Numbered from the stretch's first letter, positions 34,441-48,327 are shown. The stretch: DNA of 64,000 bases from Acanthococcus lagerstroemiae (GCA_031841125.1 CM063112.1:60565722-60629721); one strand, 5' to 3'. Made by a program: numbers and translations. The notes: a model not told the origin generated them from the sequence alone.

Positions 34441-34764
34441 CTCTCTAAACCCGTTGACTTGATATATTTTTGAATAATTTTTTTTCTTCATTCCTCGAAA
34501 AATTTGTTTGTTTATCAGTGTGAATGTTCATGTCAAATTCTTTTATTCATCATGAATCGAATCTGTTTGTTCAGTGTGTTGTATCCTATGGGGTCTATTC
34601 TTAAAAACTTACAAGTACTTGAAACAAATAAAAGGCCAACAACACTACTTATTCCAATGTTATCAAAAGCCTTTTGACGTGCATTCTTTTAATTTTTAGA
34701 AAATTTTATTTCCATAGTAAAAATAAAGAAGTATCATAACCCCGGTGAAAAAGTACGGCGGTCA

Positions 34765-35520
34765 GGGACGAAACTATAGGGGTATGGGGGGTTGAAACAC
34801 CCCTCTCGTAATTTGGCAGTTGGCAAATTTTGAAACTGTTCGTTTGAATTTTTCATTTTTTATGAATGTTCGTTTGTTTGTTTGTTGTTGTTGTTTTTTT
34901 TTTCAATTAAAAATATTTCGATAATTTAAAAAATTTTTGTCGGCAAATTTTTATTTTTCAAGAAATATTTGCTGGCAAATTTTTCTTCTCCACCTGCCCA
35001 GACTGAAAGTCAGATTTTGTTTCTGATAATGGAGTACCCTGGACTCCTGTCAGAGACTAGTCAGTCAAAACCCGATGGTTTCAAGCTCAGTATCGAACGT
35101 TACCTGGAAGGTTGAAACAAAGGTGAAGTATGAAAGACTTTTCGAAAATTTGAAAGTCAGTAACAAACGTTGGATTTCGAATTATAATGACTATTCTGTT
35201 TTATTAGATTCTCTGTCTGATCTAGAGTCTGAAATTTGAGAAAGTTGAACATTTTATTAAAATCTAAAAGTTGAAAGCAAAAGACTTATTTTCCAATGTC
35301 ACAAGCTAAATACGCTAACGAATGTTCTATTTTTTAATTTAAGGGCTGGAAATTTAGTCTGGAACAGAAGTCAAAACTCCATGTGTTTTTCCCATGAGAA
35401 CGAAAGGGAGCTTGCGGCAAAAAATTTCCCTAATCCGACCGCCCTAAAACTTTGCAGGTTTTTTTTTTTTTTTTGATTTTATTGGAACCAATTTAGGAGA
35501 CGAATCAGAGGAAATCCAGG
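34765..35520 (+). repeat. Dispersed repeat, copy 2 (families A+B)
   Basis: See the copy at 28,195-28,990. This one opens 'cagggacgaaactatagggg', which looks like a true terminus, and ends near 'ggagacgaatcagaggaaat'. Confidence 0.82.
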
Positions 35521-35689
35521 GGGAAATACACCAAGAGTAAATAACGGCCACCTTAATGTGTAAAGGAAGTTGTGTGCTCCTCTCAAGTACTCCTATCATT
35601 ATTCCAGCTTACCCTCCCAGACTAGCGTATGCTCATGTGCGCAAATGTGAGTGCTTGGGGGATAAGGTTCCAATCTGCATTTGTAGTGA

Positions 35690-35950
35690 CGAAGCTATGG
35701 GGAGGGGTGAAACACCCCCAATAATTTGGCAGTAGGCAAATTTTGAAACTGTTCATTTGAATTTTTCATTTTCTAAGAACGTTTGATTGTGTGTTTTTTC
35801 TATTAAATGAATATTTTGTTTGAAAATCGGCAAATTTTCAATTAAAAAAAATTTTGTCGGTGAATTTTTAGTTTTCAAGAAATAATATTTGTCAGTAAAT
35901 TTTTCTTCTCCCCCCCCCCCTCCGAACTCAAGGTCATGTTTCGTATCTGA
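35690..35950 (+). repeat. Family A repeat fragment
   Basis: It starts 'gtgacgaagctatggggagg', then 'caataatttggcagtaggc' and 'gaaactgttcatttgaattt', and ends with a C-run (35,911-35,921) and 'actcaaggtcatgtttcg'. It is the opening part of the unit at 34,765, repeated about 170 bp after that copy ends. Confidence 0.78.
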
Positions 35951-38914
35951 CGGGGGTAGCTAAAAATTTTGTAGGAAGATTATCCTTCATATAGTTTTTA
36001 CTGGAAAAGAAATTGGTACTGAATCCGGGTTCTGAGCTTCATGACCAAGAATCAGTGGAAAAAATGAAAAAGAAAAAAAAGAAGGTTTTTGAGCGTTTAG
36101 GTATGTGCCACCACTCTGAAAATGCTGAAAATTGACATGATGGTGGGGAATACGTTGAGAAATGTTTGCAGGTTAAAATTTTTTGCCAGCTCAAAAATGG
36201 CGGCGTGGGCGTCATTTTGGAAATTTCAAAATTGATTTTGGAAGTCAAAAAAGGTAGATAAGAATTTCAGAAAATTTGATTGTATCTATACTGGGAGCCT
36301 TCACCTACATGCTAAATTTCGTACAATTCGAGCGAAAAATGCCCAAGATAGGGCTGAAAAGGGGAAAATCATACATGTAAATTGTATCGATGGGCTCTAA
36401 AATTTTCTTTTACCACTGCAAATAGAGGACGGAAAAAAATTTGAACAAATACATATACTTAAGCTGATTCATCTATATCTTACTCTGCTATAACTTTTGT
36501 TTTAATTTCTCTTATGAAGATGATAGAAAGCGAGCTGTGACCCCAAAACCAAATTTTGTGAACTTCTCTTTCCCTGTACTACCAGAATGCCAGGTCAGTG
36601 GGCAAGGACCATTGTCCCTTCATTAGGGCGGCGACTTGAATTCTGCCCAAAATCAGGTTGGTCTAGTTCTTGTCCGAACTGATGTCTTTTTTGGGTTAAA
36701 CTGATTGAACTACACGTGAAATATTATTTTTTCGAACATATCTCGGAGCGGTCATCGACGCCGGAGTTGGCTTCTCGCCCCTCGCGAGGGAAAATTCGCC
36801 TCCTTTTGTTTAATTTTTGTTATCCTTTCGCGGCGGTAAACGGATTTGGTCGCGCGGATTTCTCTCGAGATCTGGTAAAGTAAACACAGACGTCTTAGGT
36901 ACGTCGGAAAAAAAGCATTTTTGGATCTCGAGAAACAAACAGAGCCATTCTCCCGGTGTACCCGCGAAACGACTATACGCTTTTAGCGTTCGCTCTGTAC
37001 CCCATTTATTGTAAGTTTCTGACGAAGATTGATGAAATGCTGTATATTTTACAAATATCTAATTAACCTTCGGTGTTCGCTATTTTCGTTTTGTGCATTA
37101 GCGGCGAAGGAGACTTTCGATTTCGCGCGAAGCAAAAAAGCGAAGATTTTCCATTACATAAGTAATCCCCGTGCAGCGGTTACTCGTAAAATTCGTCGAC
37201 ATTCCAACTGGGGAAAAAAGACCATACAGTTTCAATGTTTACGAAACTCGCAATTCCAGAAATTCTTATCTACGTTCTCGGGGTTCGTTCCACATGGTCG
37301 GAATTTAAAAATGCTTTTTCGCGACCTAATGACAAAGAGTACATCGTTACGGCGGCTAAAGAAAATGCTGCCAGTTACCGCTGCAAAGGGAGCCGGGATT
37401 GCGAAACTATTCGCATAATAAAGTTTCGGTTTGTTGTCGAGTCTTAGCGAGAGAGGCGAACGAGAAAACGAAAGCGTATACTGTATACACAGTCGAAAGT
37501 AAAACTCGCCGAGTTGGAAGCCATCGTCGTATTGAGGACGAGTTACCGCCTCGTTGAAAACCATTAACATGGCAATCAAATTTCAAACTTGGTATGAACG
37601 AGAACAAAAAGCACGGAGAAAGAAAAAAAAAAAACGTAACTAACATTTCACCGAAAGATGTTTACGCGTAGTTAATGTTTTCTCGAAACGACGCTTCGGC
37701 TAAATAAACTCCAGTCAGTCGCAGTTAACTGAAAATTCAATTCTCGATGTTGTGTTTCTCTTCAAGTTGATCGCTGATGAAACTAGAGCCCATTAAAAAA
37801 ATAATTAAAAACCGTAATCACTGTTCGGAGGCTTTGAATGCGAACGGCGAGCGGCAGGGAACAGGGATCTTCAATTTACTGGGTGTTACGAGTACAATAT
37901 CGTGATTTCAGTTGCGATTGCGCAGCTTATTCAACGAGTGTGTAACAAAGCGTGCCTGTTTACATTCTGCAGGAGCACGAACTATCTTGGGAGATGTTTT
38001 AGTTCCGGCGGTAGAAATGGAAAAAAAGTATTATAAAACTTGCGTGTTAGAAAGTTTTCAGAAGAGCCCAGGGACAATGGGTGTGTGACTGTCTCTCTAT
38101 ACAAACGTCACCATATACGTTTAAATTACATAAACATTCTGGTTTTTCGAAAATTGGGAGGGATCAGAGCTACAGGTGGACGAAGATCAGCTAGAGCCAT
38201 GAAAATCTTCTGCTGCAGCAGGAGTCAGTGTGCACACTGTTTGAAATCTGTCGAAATTGGCCGGAGCCGAAGTTGGAACAAATTTTAAAATATCGCCTAA
38301 GGTAGAGCGAATTTCTAATTCTAGGAGCGTAAGCTGAAACCGTTCTGATTTTGATGTTAACTTCGGATCTGTATTCTCTCATTCCTTCTTTCTTATCTCT
38401 CCTTCCTCGTTAACCCAGAACTAGGGATGTAAGATAGAATGCCACCACACTTGTCGCGTAGCTGGAGCCAAATATAAAGTTGCTGTCAGATTTACAAACG
38501 TTTTTTTGTCAGAGCTAAGAACCTCAAATTTATGTGGAGTTCGAGTTGGCGATGGTAAAAATAGATCTTCAGAGTGCGAAACATACACTGTAACTCAACT
38601 GTAACAGAACTGTGACTAGACTGTAACTATACTGAAGTAGCCGGATATCCTGCCTGGGCCAGTCGAGGGAGAAAACGGAGAGTAAGTCATGAGAGTAAGA
38701 AGAAGAACGTGGTTTAGAAAAGACAAGAAATACAGGTATACAAGAGACAAAAGACGTTTGTCAAATGTTCGCATCGAGCTACACAGGAAATAGACCGACA
38801 GGACGATTAATACAAAAATGTACATCGGAGAGGAGAAAATCGCCCCATATTCTTTAGGCTGGAACCACCAAAAATTTCTTATTTGAATTCACATCAGATC
38901 GGATTGGGCTTCAA

Positions 38915-39467
38915 CTTTTTTTTTTTTTTTTTTTTTACATGGTGTGGTGGGACGTATAGCGATGTATGCATACTAAAGTGGCCCCTATGACACCGCACCC
39001 CCGGCCCTGGAAACTACCCTTCGAGTATCGCATCAGTGGCCGGAGGGATGCTCTGGGGCCGGGTCCGAGCCCTTATTTCGCCGTGCCACAACCGGTGCGC
39101 GCGTCTTGCAAGGGCCACTATGGGGTTCCCTACTGACTGAGGTCCGGGCTCCCTAAGCTCTCGCCTGGGATTCAGGTCTCCCACAGACGGACGCGCTGCC
39201 TCTTCACTCACCCCTCACCTCCTCATCTTGGTCCGTGTGGCAACGCAGATAGATGGTGACGACGGGGACCCTGCCGGGGTCCGCAGCTGCAGCAGCTTTC
39301 CTGGGATGGTACAGAGTTGTCCTGTTCGATGGTGTGGGCCGAGCTTGGTTCGTTGTCGGCCCTCTGCCTCGACCACTCCGTCTGTATCTTCTTCTTCATG
39401 ATGGCCGAGACAAAGGCCGACACCCGGTTCCAACTGCTTCCGTTCTTCATCATCTCCGAAACCAGGG
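38915..39467 (-). mobile_element. U6-associated retroposon, poly(A)-tailed copy
   Basis: Minus-strand copy of the retroposon body and tail (about 553 bp). Read on the minus strand it runs from 'ccctggtttcggagatgatg' through 'tcggccatcatgaagaagaa' and 'tggtcgaggcagagggccga' to 'cgtcccaccacacc', and ends in about 21 A. It is flanked by TTGGGCTTAAA (39,468-39,478) and TTGGGCTTCAA (38,904-38,914), a near-perfect 11-bp duplication. It lacks the U6 segment and the next 125 bp of the copy at 12,988, so it is 5'-truncated. Poly(A), duplication and truncation are hallmarks of LINE-driven retroposition. Confidence 0.85.
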
Positions 39468-39615
39468 TTGGGCTTAAAAGTTTCATTTGGAAATAAAAAC
39501 AAAACATGCAAAATTTTTATTAAAAAATACTTTTTGTGGCTCAACGCGAATAAAGTGTCAAGTGGAACTTTACATGTAACTAACATGGTGGTTCGATTAT
39601 CATGTATGTAGTCTT

Positions 39616-40989
39616 CTTCCTTCGAGGCCTACTTTCTGGAGTCACAGGTAGGCTTTCGCCCTAACGGAAGTACAATCGACATGATCTTCAGCTTGCGCCA
39701 GTTACAGGAAAAAACAAGAGAGCAGCACTCTTCTCTACATGCCGTTTTTATCGACCTCAAGAAGTCCTTCGACATGGTAAGCAGAAAGGCACTCTGGACT
39801 ATACTGAAGAAATTCGGATGCCCGGCTAAGATTGTCAATATAATCGAAGACTTCCACACCAAGAACCAAGTCCAGGTCATTGCTGGTAAAAACGTGACAG
39901 ACAAATTCGAAATAACCAATGGTGTACGTCAGGGATGCGTTATGGCGCCTCTCCTCTTCAACCCCTTCCTGACAGCCTTCTTAATTAGTGTAGACCGCAA
40001 ACTTCTTGACAGGGGTGTCAAAATAAGATACCGCCCAGATGGTGGATTACACAACCTGGCCAGGGTAAAAAGTCACAAGGATGTTGGATCCAGATTCATA
40101 TCCGAACTGCAGTATGCAGACGATGCCGTAATTCTAAGACACTCGGCCGAAGAGACTCAAAGAATGATCAATGTTTTTGTAGAAACGTACACAGGACTGG
40201 GAATGGAAGTCGATCACACAAAAACAAAGCTGATGGTAATGAGATACGACGCATCTGCAAGCTTGAGCGCCCCTATCAACATAGCTGAAAATACTATTGA
40301 AGCTGTGGAACAATTCAATTACTTGGGTAGCCTGGAAGCCAGCAACTGCAACTTAGACTCAGAAATCAACCAGCGGTTAAAAAATGCTGGGAATGCAGTG
40401 TTCAAGCTGAAACGGCGAGTGCTAAATAGTAACAACCTCAAAATAGAAAAGAAAATTGCAGTCTATAAAGCGGTGGTGCTACCCACCCTGCTATATGATA
40501 GCGAATGTTGGATATTATACCGAAAACACCTCAAGACCCTTGAGAAATTTCATCAACGGCAACTGAGAAATATCCGACGAATTAAGTGGCAGGATTGAGC
40601 GGGCAAATTACGACCCGATTGAGCGCATGCTAGCCAGGAACCAACTTCGCTGAACAGGGCATGTCCGGAGAATGGACGATACCAGACTTCCAAAGCAGGC
40701 CCTGTACAGTGAGCTGGGCCAAGTCCGGAGGATGCAAGATGGTCAGATCAAGATAAGGATATGATTCATGTAACCCTGAAGAACGCCAACGTGGACCATA
40801 ACTGGTAGGAGCTATGCGAGGACCGAACAGTATGGAAAAACGGCAATTTACCAAAACGCCGGAGTCTTGAATCGGCAACACCGGACGAGAACCACAGCCA
40901 GCACACCCGTCAGATGCCCAGACTGTAGGCGGATGATAGGATCGCGGATTGGCCTGGTGAGCCACCAGAGGATACATAGAGAGCAGTGA
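39616..40989 (+). pseudogene. Non-LTR retrotransposon reverse transcriptase relic
   Basis: The 3' part of a LINE ORF2. Motifs in order: QVGFRPNGSTIDMIF, FIDLKKSFDMVSR (RT motif A region), NGVRQGCVMAPLLF (motif B), LQYADDAVIL (catalytic YADD), FNYLGSLEA (motif D/E region). Next come the thumb-region LYDSECW and HQRQLRNIRRIKWQD. The main frame stays open for 305 codons from an ATG at 39,681 to a stop at 40,598. After a frame slip the conserved C-terminal part continues (PIERMLARNQLR, GHVRRMDDTRLPKQALY) through several stops, to a C2H2-like finger CPDCRR...SHQRIH ending at 40,989. It lacks the endonuclease half and is dead. The clade is not certain; it resembles the abundant arthropod 'endonuclease-reverse transcriptase' elements. 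It lies sense to hig, inside its intron. Confidence 0.88.
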
Positions 40990-41069
40990 TGATACGTGGA
41001 TCATCGAGAATGAGGCCGGACGACGACGATGAATTTTCACCTAAATTTTTATAAATTAGGGAAGTTAAC

Positions 41070-41374
41070 TTTATTTACGTTCATCTTGAGAGAAAATTTT
41101 TGACTCATTAAATTCGTCCTTGACGTCATTTTCACTGTAACTTCCACCCCTGATGTTGCCACTTGTGATCTGCTAAAATTGATAAAGTAGCATCCCTATG
41201 AAATTTCTATGTGTGTGTGGGTGTGTGTAGGGGACATTATTTACGTTCATCTTGAGAGAAGATTTTTGGGTCTTTAAATTTGTCCCTGACGTCATTTTCA
41301 CTGTAACTCCTACCCCTAAAGTTGCCACCTATGACCTGCTAAAATTAATAAATTAGCATCCGTATAATAACTTT
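41070..41374. repeat. Tandem duplication, 167-bp unit
   Basis: Both 41,070-41,208 and 41,237-41,374 read 'ttatttacgttcatcttgag', 'gacgtcattttcactgtaac' and 'ctgctaaaatt.ataaa'. Each is followed by a TG-repeat (near 41,212-41,229 and 41,397-41,420). Confidence 0.85.
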
Positions 41375-44300
41375 AATCACGTGATTTGGCTTTTTCTGTG
41401 TGTGTGTGTGGGGGGGGGCACTCATTCTATGTTTGTGTTCAATGTTGTTTGGAGCTTATCCTCTACCTCTGTGGCTGCATAGGGGATATTGACCTAAATA
41501 TTTGGGTAGAAAGAAGACGACAAAAAGTTTTGAAATTTACTCATTCATAAACATTATTAAGGTTACGATCCCCTGTAGTGCTACAAGAACAGGGGTTACA
41601 TTCGAAACAAAATCAAAAATGTAATAAATGACTTCCGAAAAAATCGATCGGTGTGATTGAAGCTATTGTATGCTACTTTACCAATACCAGCAAATCTCAT
41701 CTCCCTATGACAGCATTAGGGTAGGACTTACCGCCAAAATAATATCAAAGATGAATTAAGCGACCCAAAAATTTCCTCTCAGAATATAACGAGAGCTAAT
41801 CTCGCACATTTAAGAATAACTACATGGAAATAGCTACATGATAGTCAAACTATATCATGTTAAGTACAAGTGAGCTTCGTTTGGAACTTAATTCGCGGCG
41901 AGTCAAGGAGGAATTTCAGTATTTTTCAGTTACATTTTAGAAATGTTATTTTTATCCTCAAATGCCAACTTTCAGTCTTATGCAACGTCCGAATGCATTT
42001 TTTTCTACCGTTTTTGTTATTCTCTAGAATTCGCATTTTGGTAATTGGTGCCCTGCTGCTTAGTGCCGATAGAATTTGAAAAAATGAATGGTTGTGAAAA
42101 GCCTGTGAATAAATGGTCGTCTCTCACAATATCAGTCTGAAAATTGTTTATACTGGAATCTTCTCAACTGTTCAGTTTTCATATCGCTTGAGTTACCTTA
42201 TCCTGAGTCACAGAGTTGGTCCCCTAACATCCGTATTTTAATAGTACTACGGCGTTGATTTGGGCGACAGAACATTTCTAGACCCCTTCTCACATGTGTA
42301 ATGCAAATAGTGATTGTATTATTCAGGGTCAAATTCACTTACATTGAAGGGCCATAAATATGTTTTACGATAGTCAAGATTTTAATGCGCCGAATGTACG
42401 GATAGGGGAATGGAGGGAGCTTTTTCCTCCCCGAAACATTTTCTAGAGTTGGCAAATCTAGCAGAAGCGACTCTCATTTGGCAAAATCGGATTGGCATTT
42501 GGCAGTTTTTCAAATATGTTGACTTTTGTTTTCCTTGTTACATTTTTAAAATGTCCATCACTTGAGGACATGAAATTTTCTCCTTCTCACCCCTGTCAAA
42601 AAATAGCTTCGATACGTCCTTGTTGATGTACAGTAATCTGAATCGGCGACCGTTGAAGTCCGAGCTTCGATCACTTTACAATGTTTCTAATGTTTCAGAT
42701 CAAGTCACTTTTTATAATTTCAAGACATCCTTCGACTAACTACATATTTGGTGTGGCTTCCATTTCTTTCCCCACGAACAAGTCAATTAGGACGATTTTT
42801 TTTTCTTTGAAAATTGTCATTTTTATTATAAACAATGGATTTTGGGGACCCAGATCGGATCTGATCAGAAATTTGATGCGATATTTGAAATTAGCAATCT
42901 CAAGAAATCCTATTATCGTCATCCTTGATGTGAAAGATAAATTTCGAACACCAAAGCTTCGAGTCGATCAGTAATTTGATGTAATATTTGAAATGAGAAA
43001 CCCCAAAAACAACCCCATCTTAATTTTCGTTCCTTTTTCGATTTTCCTTCGGTCGATTGAATTTTATTGGTCATCTAGATTCGTTTATATCAATCCACTG
43101 CTATATGGCAAAAAAGTGATCGGTGGTGATACGGAGAAGGGGGTGGATTTACCACCTTCTCAGAAAACAATGAGACACGAAACATTTTCGTAGCACTTTT
43201 GTGCAAGAAATGGGGTGTATTTTGACCCAAACATTTACATTTAAAAAAATTGGAATGGAACAAACATTTTATGGCTCCCAAAATATTCCACTGGACTCAC
43301 TGCGATCTGGTGGCTTTCAAGGTGCTGAGTCATTCTACTAAGGTAGGAACTGTGAGCTGTTACTCTCCCTCAAGCTGAGCTGCTTGCACTCAAGCGCTGA
43401 GGTATTCGAGTTCGTTCCGCTGCAAGTGAACGAGGCAGCGGTCGTGTCCGAAAAAATGTCGTTCTAGATCCCATCTTCCAGAGGTGTAAGCCCGAAGCAA
43501 CCACTCGTCTAAATAAATTACCACGAGGAAAAGCAAGAAGCAAAATACGAGATTAGATAATCCGAGTAAAAGGGAACTCTCACGCGTTCTCGTAGCCGCA
43601 TATCGTCTGTCAGAGGGTTACATTCGCCCCCGCCAGCCCGTCTTTGGAAAGATATTAATTCTTGACGGAAGGACGCATAATCCGTTGCATCTTTCATACA
43701 GCACGCCACACAACCACCGTGTCGCCAATTTATCTTCTTTAATACGAATTCTGTCAGTTTAATGCAGTATTACGATGAACTACCAATGTACGTTTCCACC
43801 TTGTCAGTTCTGGGGCGCTTTAATTAAACGAGGCTTTTGTTTCACGAATGCAATTCCTCGATATTAAATATTTCGATTTACGGCGAACTTCGCTCTATAT
43901 ACATCGTGGAGTTGTGGCTTTGTTGCTGCGGAAAATGGAGCACCGCATCGTGCAGCCTAATTGCGATATAAAATGAAAAAGAAGGTTTTCTTGGCCTCGA
44001 AATAATGGTTCCCCTTATTCGCATTTAGCGTGTATCGGTTTTCATGCAGTTAGGCTGTTTCTCTTCCTCGCTTCTATCCAAGTCAGTTGATTATTAAGAT
44101 CACGGGATGAAGCTGATCCGTTTGACAACAACGTCACTGCCACCACGAAATTCTGGGGTTGCTCCTTTCATCGTGTGTACATGTTTCTCACGGGTTGCGG
44201 ATTACTCAAAGAAGGCCATTTCCGAGGCGTAAGACCGCTGACGTTATTGTCTTGAAACTCTTAGCCATTGAACATAATGCAGGAATGTCTCACGAATCAA

Positions 44301-45988
44301 CCCCCTTTCCACTTACTTCTGGAATCGTGCGAATGGCAGACCTTCATTGTCGAGGAGAAAGAGCATTGCCCCTCTGAACCGATGATTCTGCAATAGAAAG
44401 GCCACGTTCTTTTTGTTTTTTTCCTACATTTTTGGTGCAAAATTTGCTAATTTGCCCCAAGTTCTCCCTGAAAAATTGGTCACGCTACGAGCCTGGCGAG
44501 TAGTCGGATGTATACAAAACGAAAAAAGATATTTAAATAACGAAAGCTACTTTCTTTCCAACTGGAGAATTTTCTCTCTCTTACAAGGATAATTTAATGT
44601 ATGAGTGCACCACTGACTAAGAAATTTCAAATGGGAACGTATCGAATCAAATAACGGTACTGTCGAGATAGACAAATAAGCGATGGTTCCAAAACAAAAA
44701 GGATTTAAGCCCATAAAACGTTCACGTTTCCCGAGAATAGTGTAGGATTTGGGGATAAATTAAATTTTCTGAAGGAACTGCTTTAGTTGGTTTTGAAGGA
44801 TCTGAGCCCCTTAACTCTGCTGCTGGAAATAGGAGATTTTGGATCAGTTATTTCAAACATATGTAACCAGGGAATATCGACGGGGGTCTGGACCCCCTTT
44901 CTCTGTTATTCCGTGAAATAGTGGCTTTTCTGCTTTTAGCCCCTCTTCTACCACTCTCTCCTCTTTTGTTCAAGACCTGATGCACCCCCTCAAACACTAG
45001 GCTGGCTATGCCACTGTTTGGGTCCCTAAATAGAAATTTTACCATTCGAATGAGTAAATATGACATGAGCTAAGAAATATTAATGTTTGATGGGTTCATT
45101 TATTCATTTATTTTCATTATTATTAGTAATAGTAGTAGTAGATACGAAATTCTTTTTTACGCCACGAATCATTTTCATTCGTTTCTTGAACCGAAAAATC
45201 CAGCAAGTTGATCAGGTTTCCGCATTGAAAATTCAACAATTTTTAAAACAAAAAACCATAATTTTCCATTCATTCTTCATTATAATAAATTCAAAAATTT
45301 TGAATTTAAATATTTTAGGGCTTTTGTATCCAGATTTCATGCATTCTTCAAACTCCCTGTACAGAAAATGATTTCACTCCTATGCCAGTTGTCATTCCTC
45401 GTGAATTAGCTATCATTATCTCTACAAAAATCCTGAAAATTCAACCAAGTAAAGGGGATGTTTAGCTGTTTTTAAATTAAAGGTAAACGGTCTTACTTTA
45501 ATTTTTTATTACCAGAAATTCAGAAATTAAGATTGAATAAAGAGTTAGATGAATTAGGTATGTATGATTCAGATTTCATAGTTTATTATAATGATGGAAA
45601 AAATACTGTAAAGAATGGGCTTCAACAAGTCCTAAAAGTTATTATTATAAAACTATCTCATTTAGATAGATTGTAACCAAAATAAAATGATTTACCATAA
45701 AGTATCAAAATTAAATTTAAAAAAACCTACTGATCATACTGTAATAAGAATGATACGAGATGAAGTTTTTAAAATGTTTAACTTGAACAACGAACCTAAC
45801 CTAGAAAATGTTGAACTTTATAGTTACAGTAAGTGACTAACGATATAAAAGCTGAGTATTTAGTTACCAGAAATGTCAATTTAAATCTGATGAAAGAATA
45901 ATTTTGCAGAATTAGCATACAGTATCTTATGAATTTTAATTATATGTGTAGCTCATCTCAACATAAGATTCTAAATCAGGTATTGACA

Positions 45989-46228
45989 TATGAAAAGTAA
46001 AGAATCAAAACTCACACTTGCCATTTTACTTCAAGGGCGCAAATAGGCAAAATACTGTACACGGGTGCAGGAATATCTTTGCTGCGCCTGTGAATATGCG
46101 ATATGTATAACATACTCCATGTTCACAAGCGCAGCAAAGATATTCCTGCACCCGTGTACAGTATTTTGCCTATTTGCGCCCTTGAAGTAAAATGGCAAAT
46201 GTCAGTTTTGATTCTTTACCCTTCATAT
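45989..46228. repeat. Long hairpin (foldback) element
   Basis: Two arms of about 108 bp (45,989-46,096 and 46,119-46,228) are reverse complements with only a few mismatches, around a 22-base spacer. Matching pieces include 'ccattttacttcaagggcgc' and 'gcgcccttgaagtaaaatgg', and 'acgggtgcaggaatatcttt' and 'aaagatattcctgcacccgt'. It is a MITE-like foldback or a hairpin-RNA source. No clear target-site duplication. Confidence 0.9.
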
Positions 46229-48327
46229 TCAAACTTTTATTTCACTTTCTACAACTCTCGATGAAACACTCAGATGAGCTGTAATACTGACCAGGAATTT
46301 ACCTTATTTTCTCTTTTATCTTCAAGCAAATGATAAGTCATGTTTGAAAATAGGCCCTTAGTATTCCATCATTTGATCTTTTTTGCTCAACAGGTCTCTT
46401 AAAATGTAGTATTATATTATTAAGAACCAACTCATCTTTGTCATTAAAGTAATCTGTGTAAACTTCCACTTATAGTCAAGAAAAATTATTGAATTTATTT
46501 TTATTTGAAGCATGTAAATTCACCCTGTGTGTGCATCTATAAATTGTAAGTTGTTTTTTGTTTTTTTTTGTGGGGAGGAGACATCTTTTATTGATGAAAA
46601 AATTTTTGAGCATCATGTATATTCTTTAATTTAGCAGATGAAAAATATTTCATATCAGTGGTTTCGCATGATGGCATTTTATAACCTTATTAATCTGCGA
46701 GAAATGCCGTCTCCGCGAAATTCAAATAGTTCAGCACATATTTCCTAAACAAACTAATTAATGTTGATGGGTATCAATCTAGTGGAAATGCTATCTCTGT
46801 AGTTTAGATTAATAAAATACGTCCGTAATTTACGGACTTGCTTTACTGATATGAAAGAATCATACTTTTATCTGTTATTGTCTTGTTTTAAATGGATGAT
46901 AAATTGATTGAAATATATCAGTTCCGGTTCTTGTGCCATCACGTATGACTGTGATGAAATTGATGAAATCTTGAATGGATGATAAACCAATGAAAATGTT
47001 GTAATTAAGGTTCTAAAACCATTGGTTAAGCTTGGTTCAGAATCAGAAGCGAATTCTTATAAAATTGATTTAATATAATTTTTAAGATTGTTGAGAAATT
47101 TGATGAAAAAAGCCATGGTTTGTATAAAGTATATCAGGAGAATCTTTCCTTGTGTGGTGAAAAATAGTTTTTGATGAAGAAAATCTGAATATTCATTTAT
47201 GAAATTTGTCGTATTTTTTATATACTACCCTGGACGCTTATAGGCTCCTCAAAAAACGGGTAAAATCTACGAGAATTTCCACGTTTTTTAGAATTAAAAA
47301 AAAGTTTTTATTCGGGAATTTTTCAAAATTTTTGCATTGTGTTTTAATAGAGATAAAGTAAATTCAAGTTGGAAATAACAATTGGTTACGATCAGGTGGA
47401 TGCACGCTTCTACTATTTATTTATTTTTGTGGGGAGGGGTTGTATTATGATGGGCTTGAACAAGCCGTAAAGGTGAATACTGGAACTATTTTCGATTTTA
47501 TTTGTTTTATAATCCCTCTTTCCATTTAGATCCATCCTTCCTTTCTCTTTTCATATTGAACATCAACATGCACGTTTGGGAGATCGTCGAATCTACTTTA
47601 TATGACAAATAGAATGGGGTATCCGAGTCAGCTTTTCTAATCCCTGATTTTGGAATATTCTATTTTGCATTTAGTTTTCTGTTGGAGACCCGGAATACAA
47701 ATTTCATAACGAAAAATGACGACGACTACTACTTTAAAATTCAAAATCATGTTAAAACTCACGTTGTAGTGCGGATATGCAAGAAGAATTACAAAAACGA
47801 AGGACAGTGGATCAATAGACGATTTTAGATGAGCAAGACTGAATCAGTTTGGAAATTGAATAGATCACTGCAGTTGGCATTTCCTTGGTCTTCGATTTTA
47901 AATATTATATTCCAATTTTAATCTGACTAAATTTGAACTCCAAAACCCAAATTTTGTAAAGAAAATTCAATTTCTTCACATTTCTTAGATGAAGTTTCCA
48001 AGTTATTTCCCATATTGGAAATGCTGAGTCCGACAGAATACAATTGATGATTGGAGACAGCATCTAGAGCGCTAATAGCCTTCACATAAGCACACTACTA
48101 CTCAGATACTATTGCATGCTAGAATAGGATAACGTGTGATAACATAATAAAGGAATTCCGTTACTTTTCAGATGCCTTATATTGTGAATATTGTTTGAGG
48201 ATTTAATTGCTGAGACGAATTTTTCGGATCATTAACAACGAAGTTATGTATGTACTTTCTAAGACAGAAATAATCGAGATTTCAGTAAAGTGGAAAATTC
48301 GTGATACCTCCATGTTGCTATCCAAGG

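Noticed and set aside
37029..37579. Overlapping frames of 129 and 115 codons on opposite strands
   Set aside because: Each is the shadow of the other; neither has a motif, and they lie within the hig intron.
44950..45016. Another hAT-like MITE ending GGCTATGCCACTG
   Set aside because: Only one inverted end could be seen; no matching left end or 8-bp duplication within a few hundred bases.
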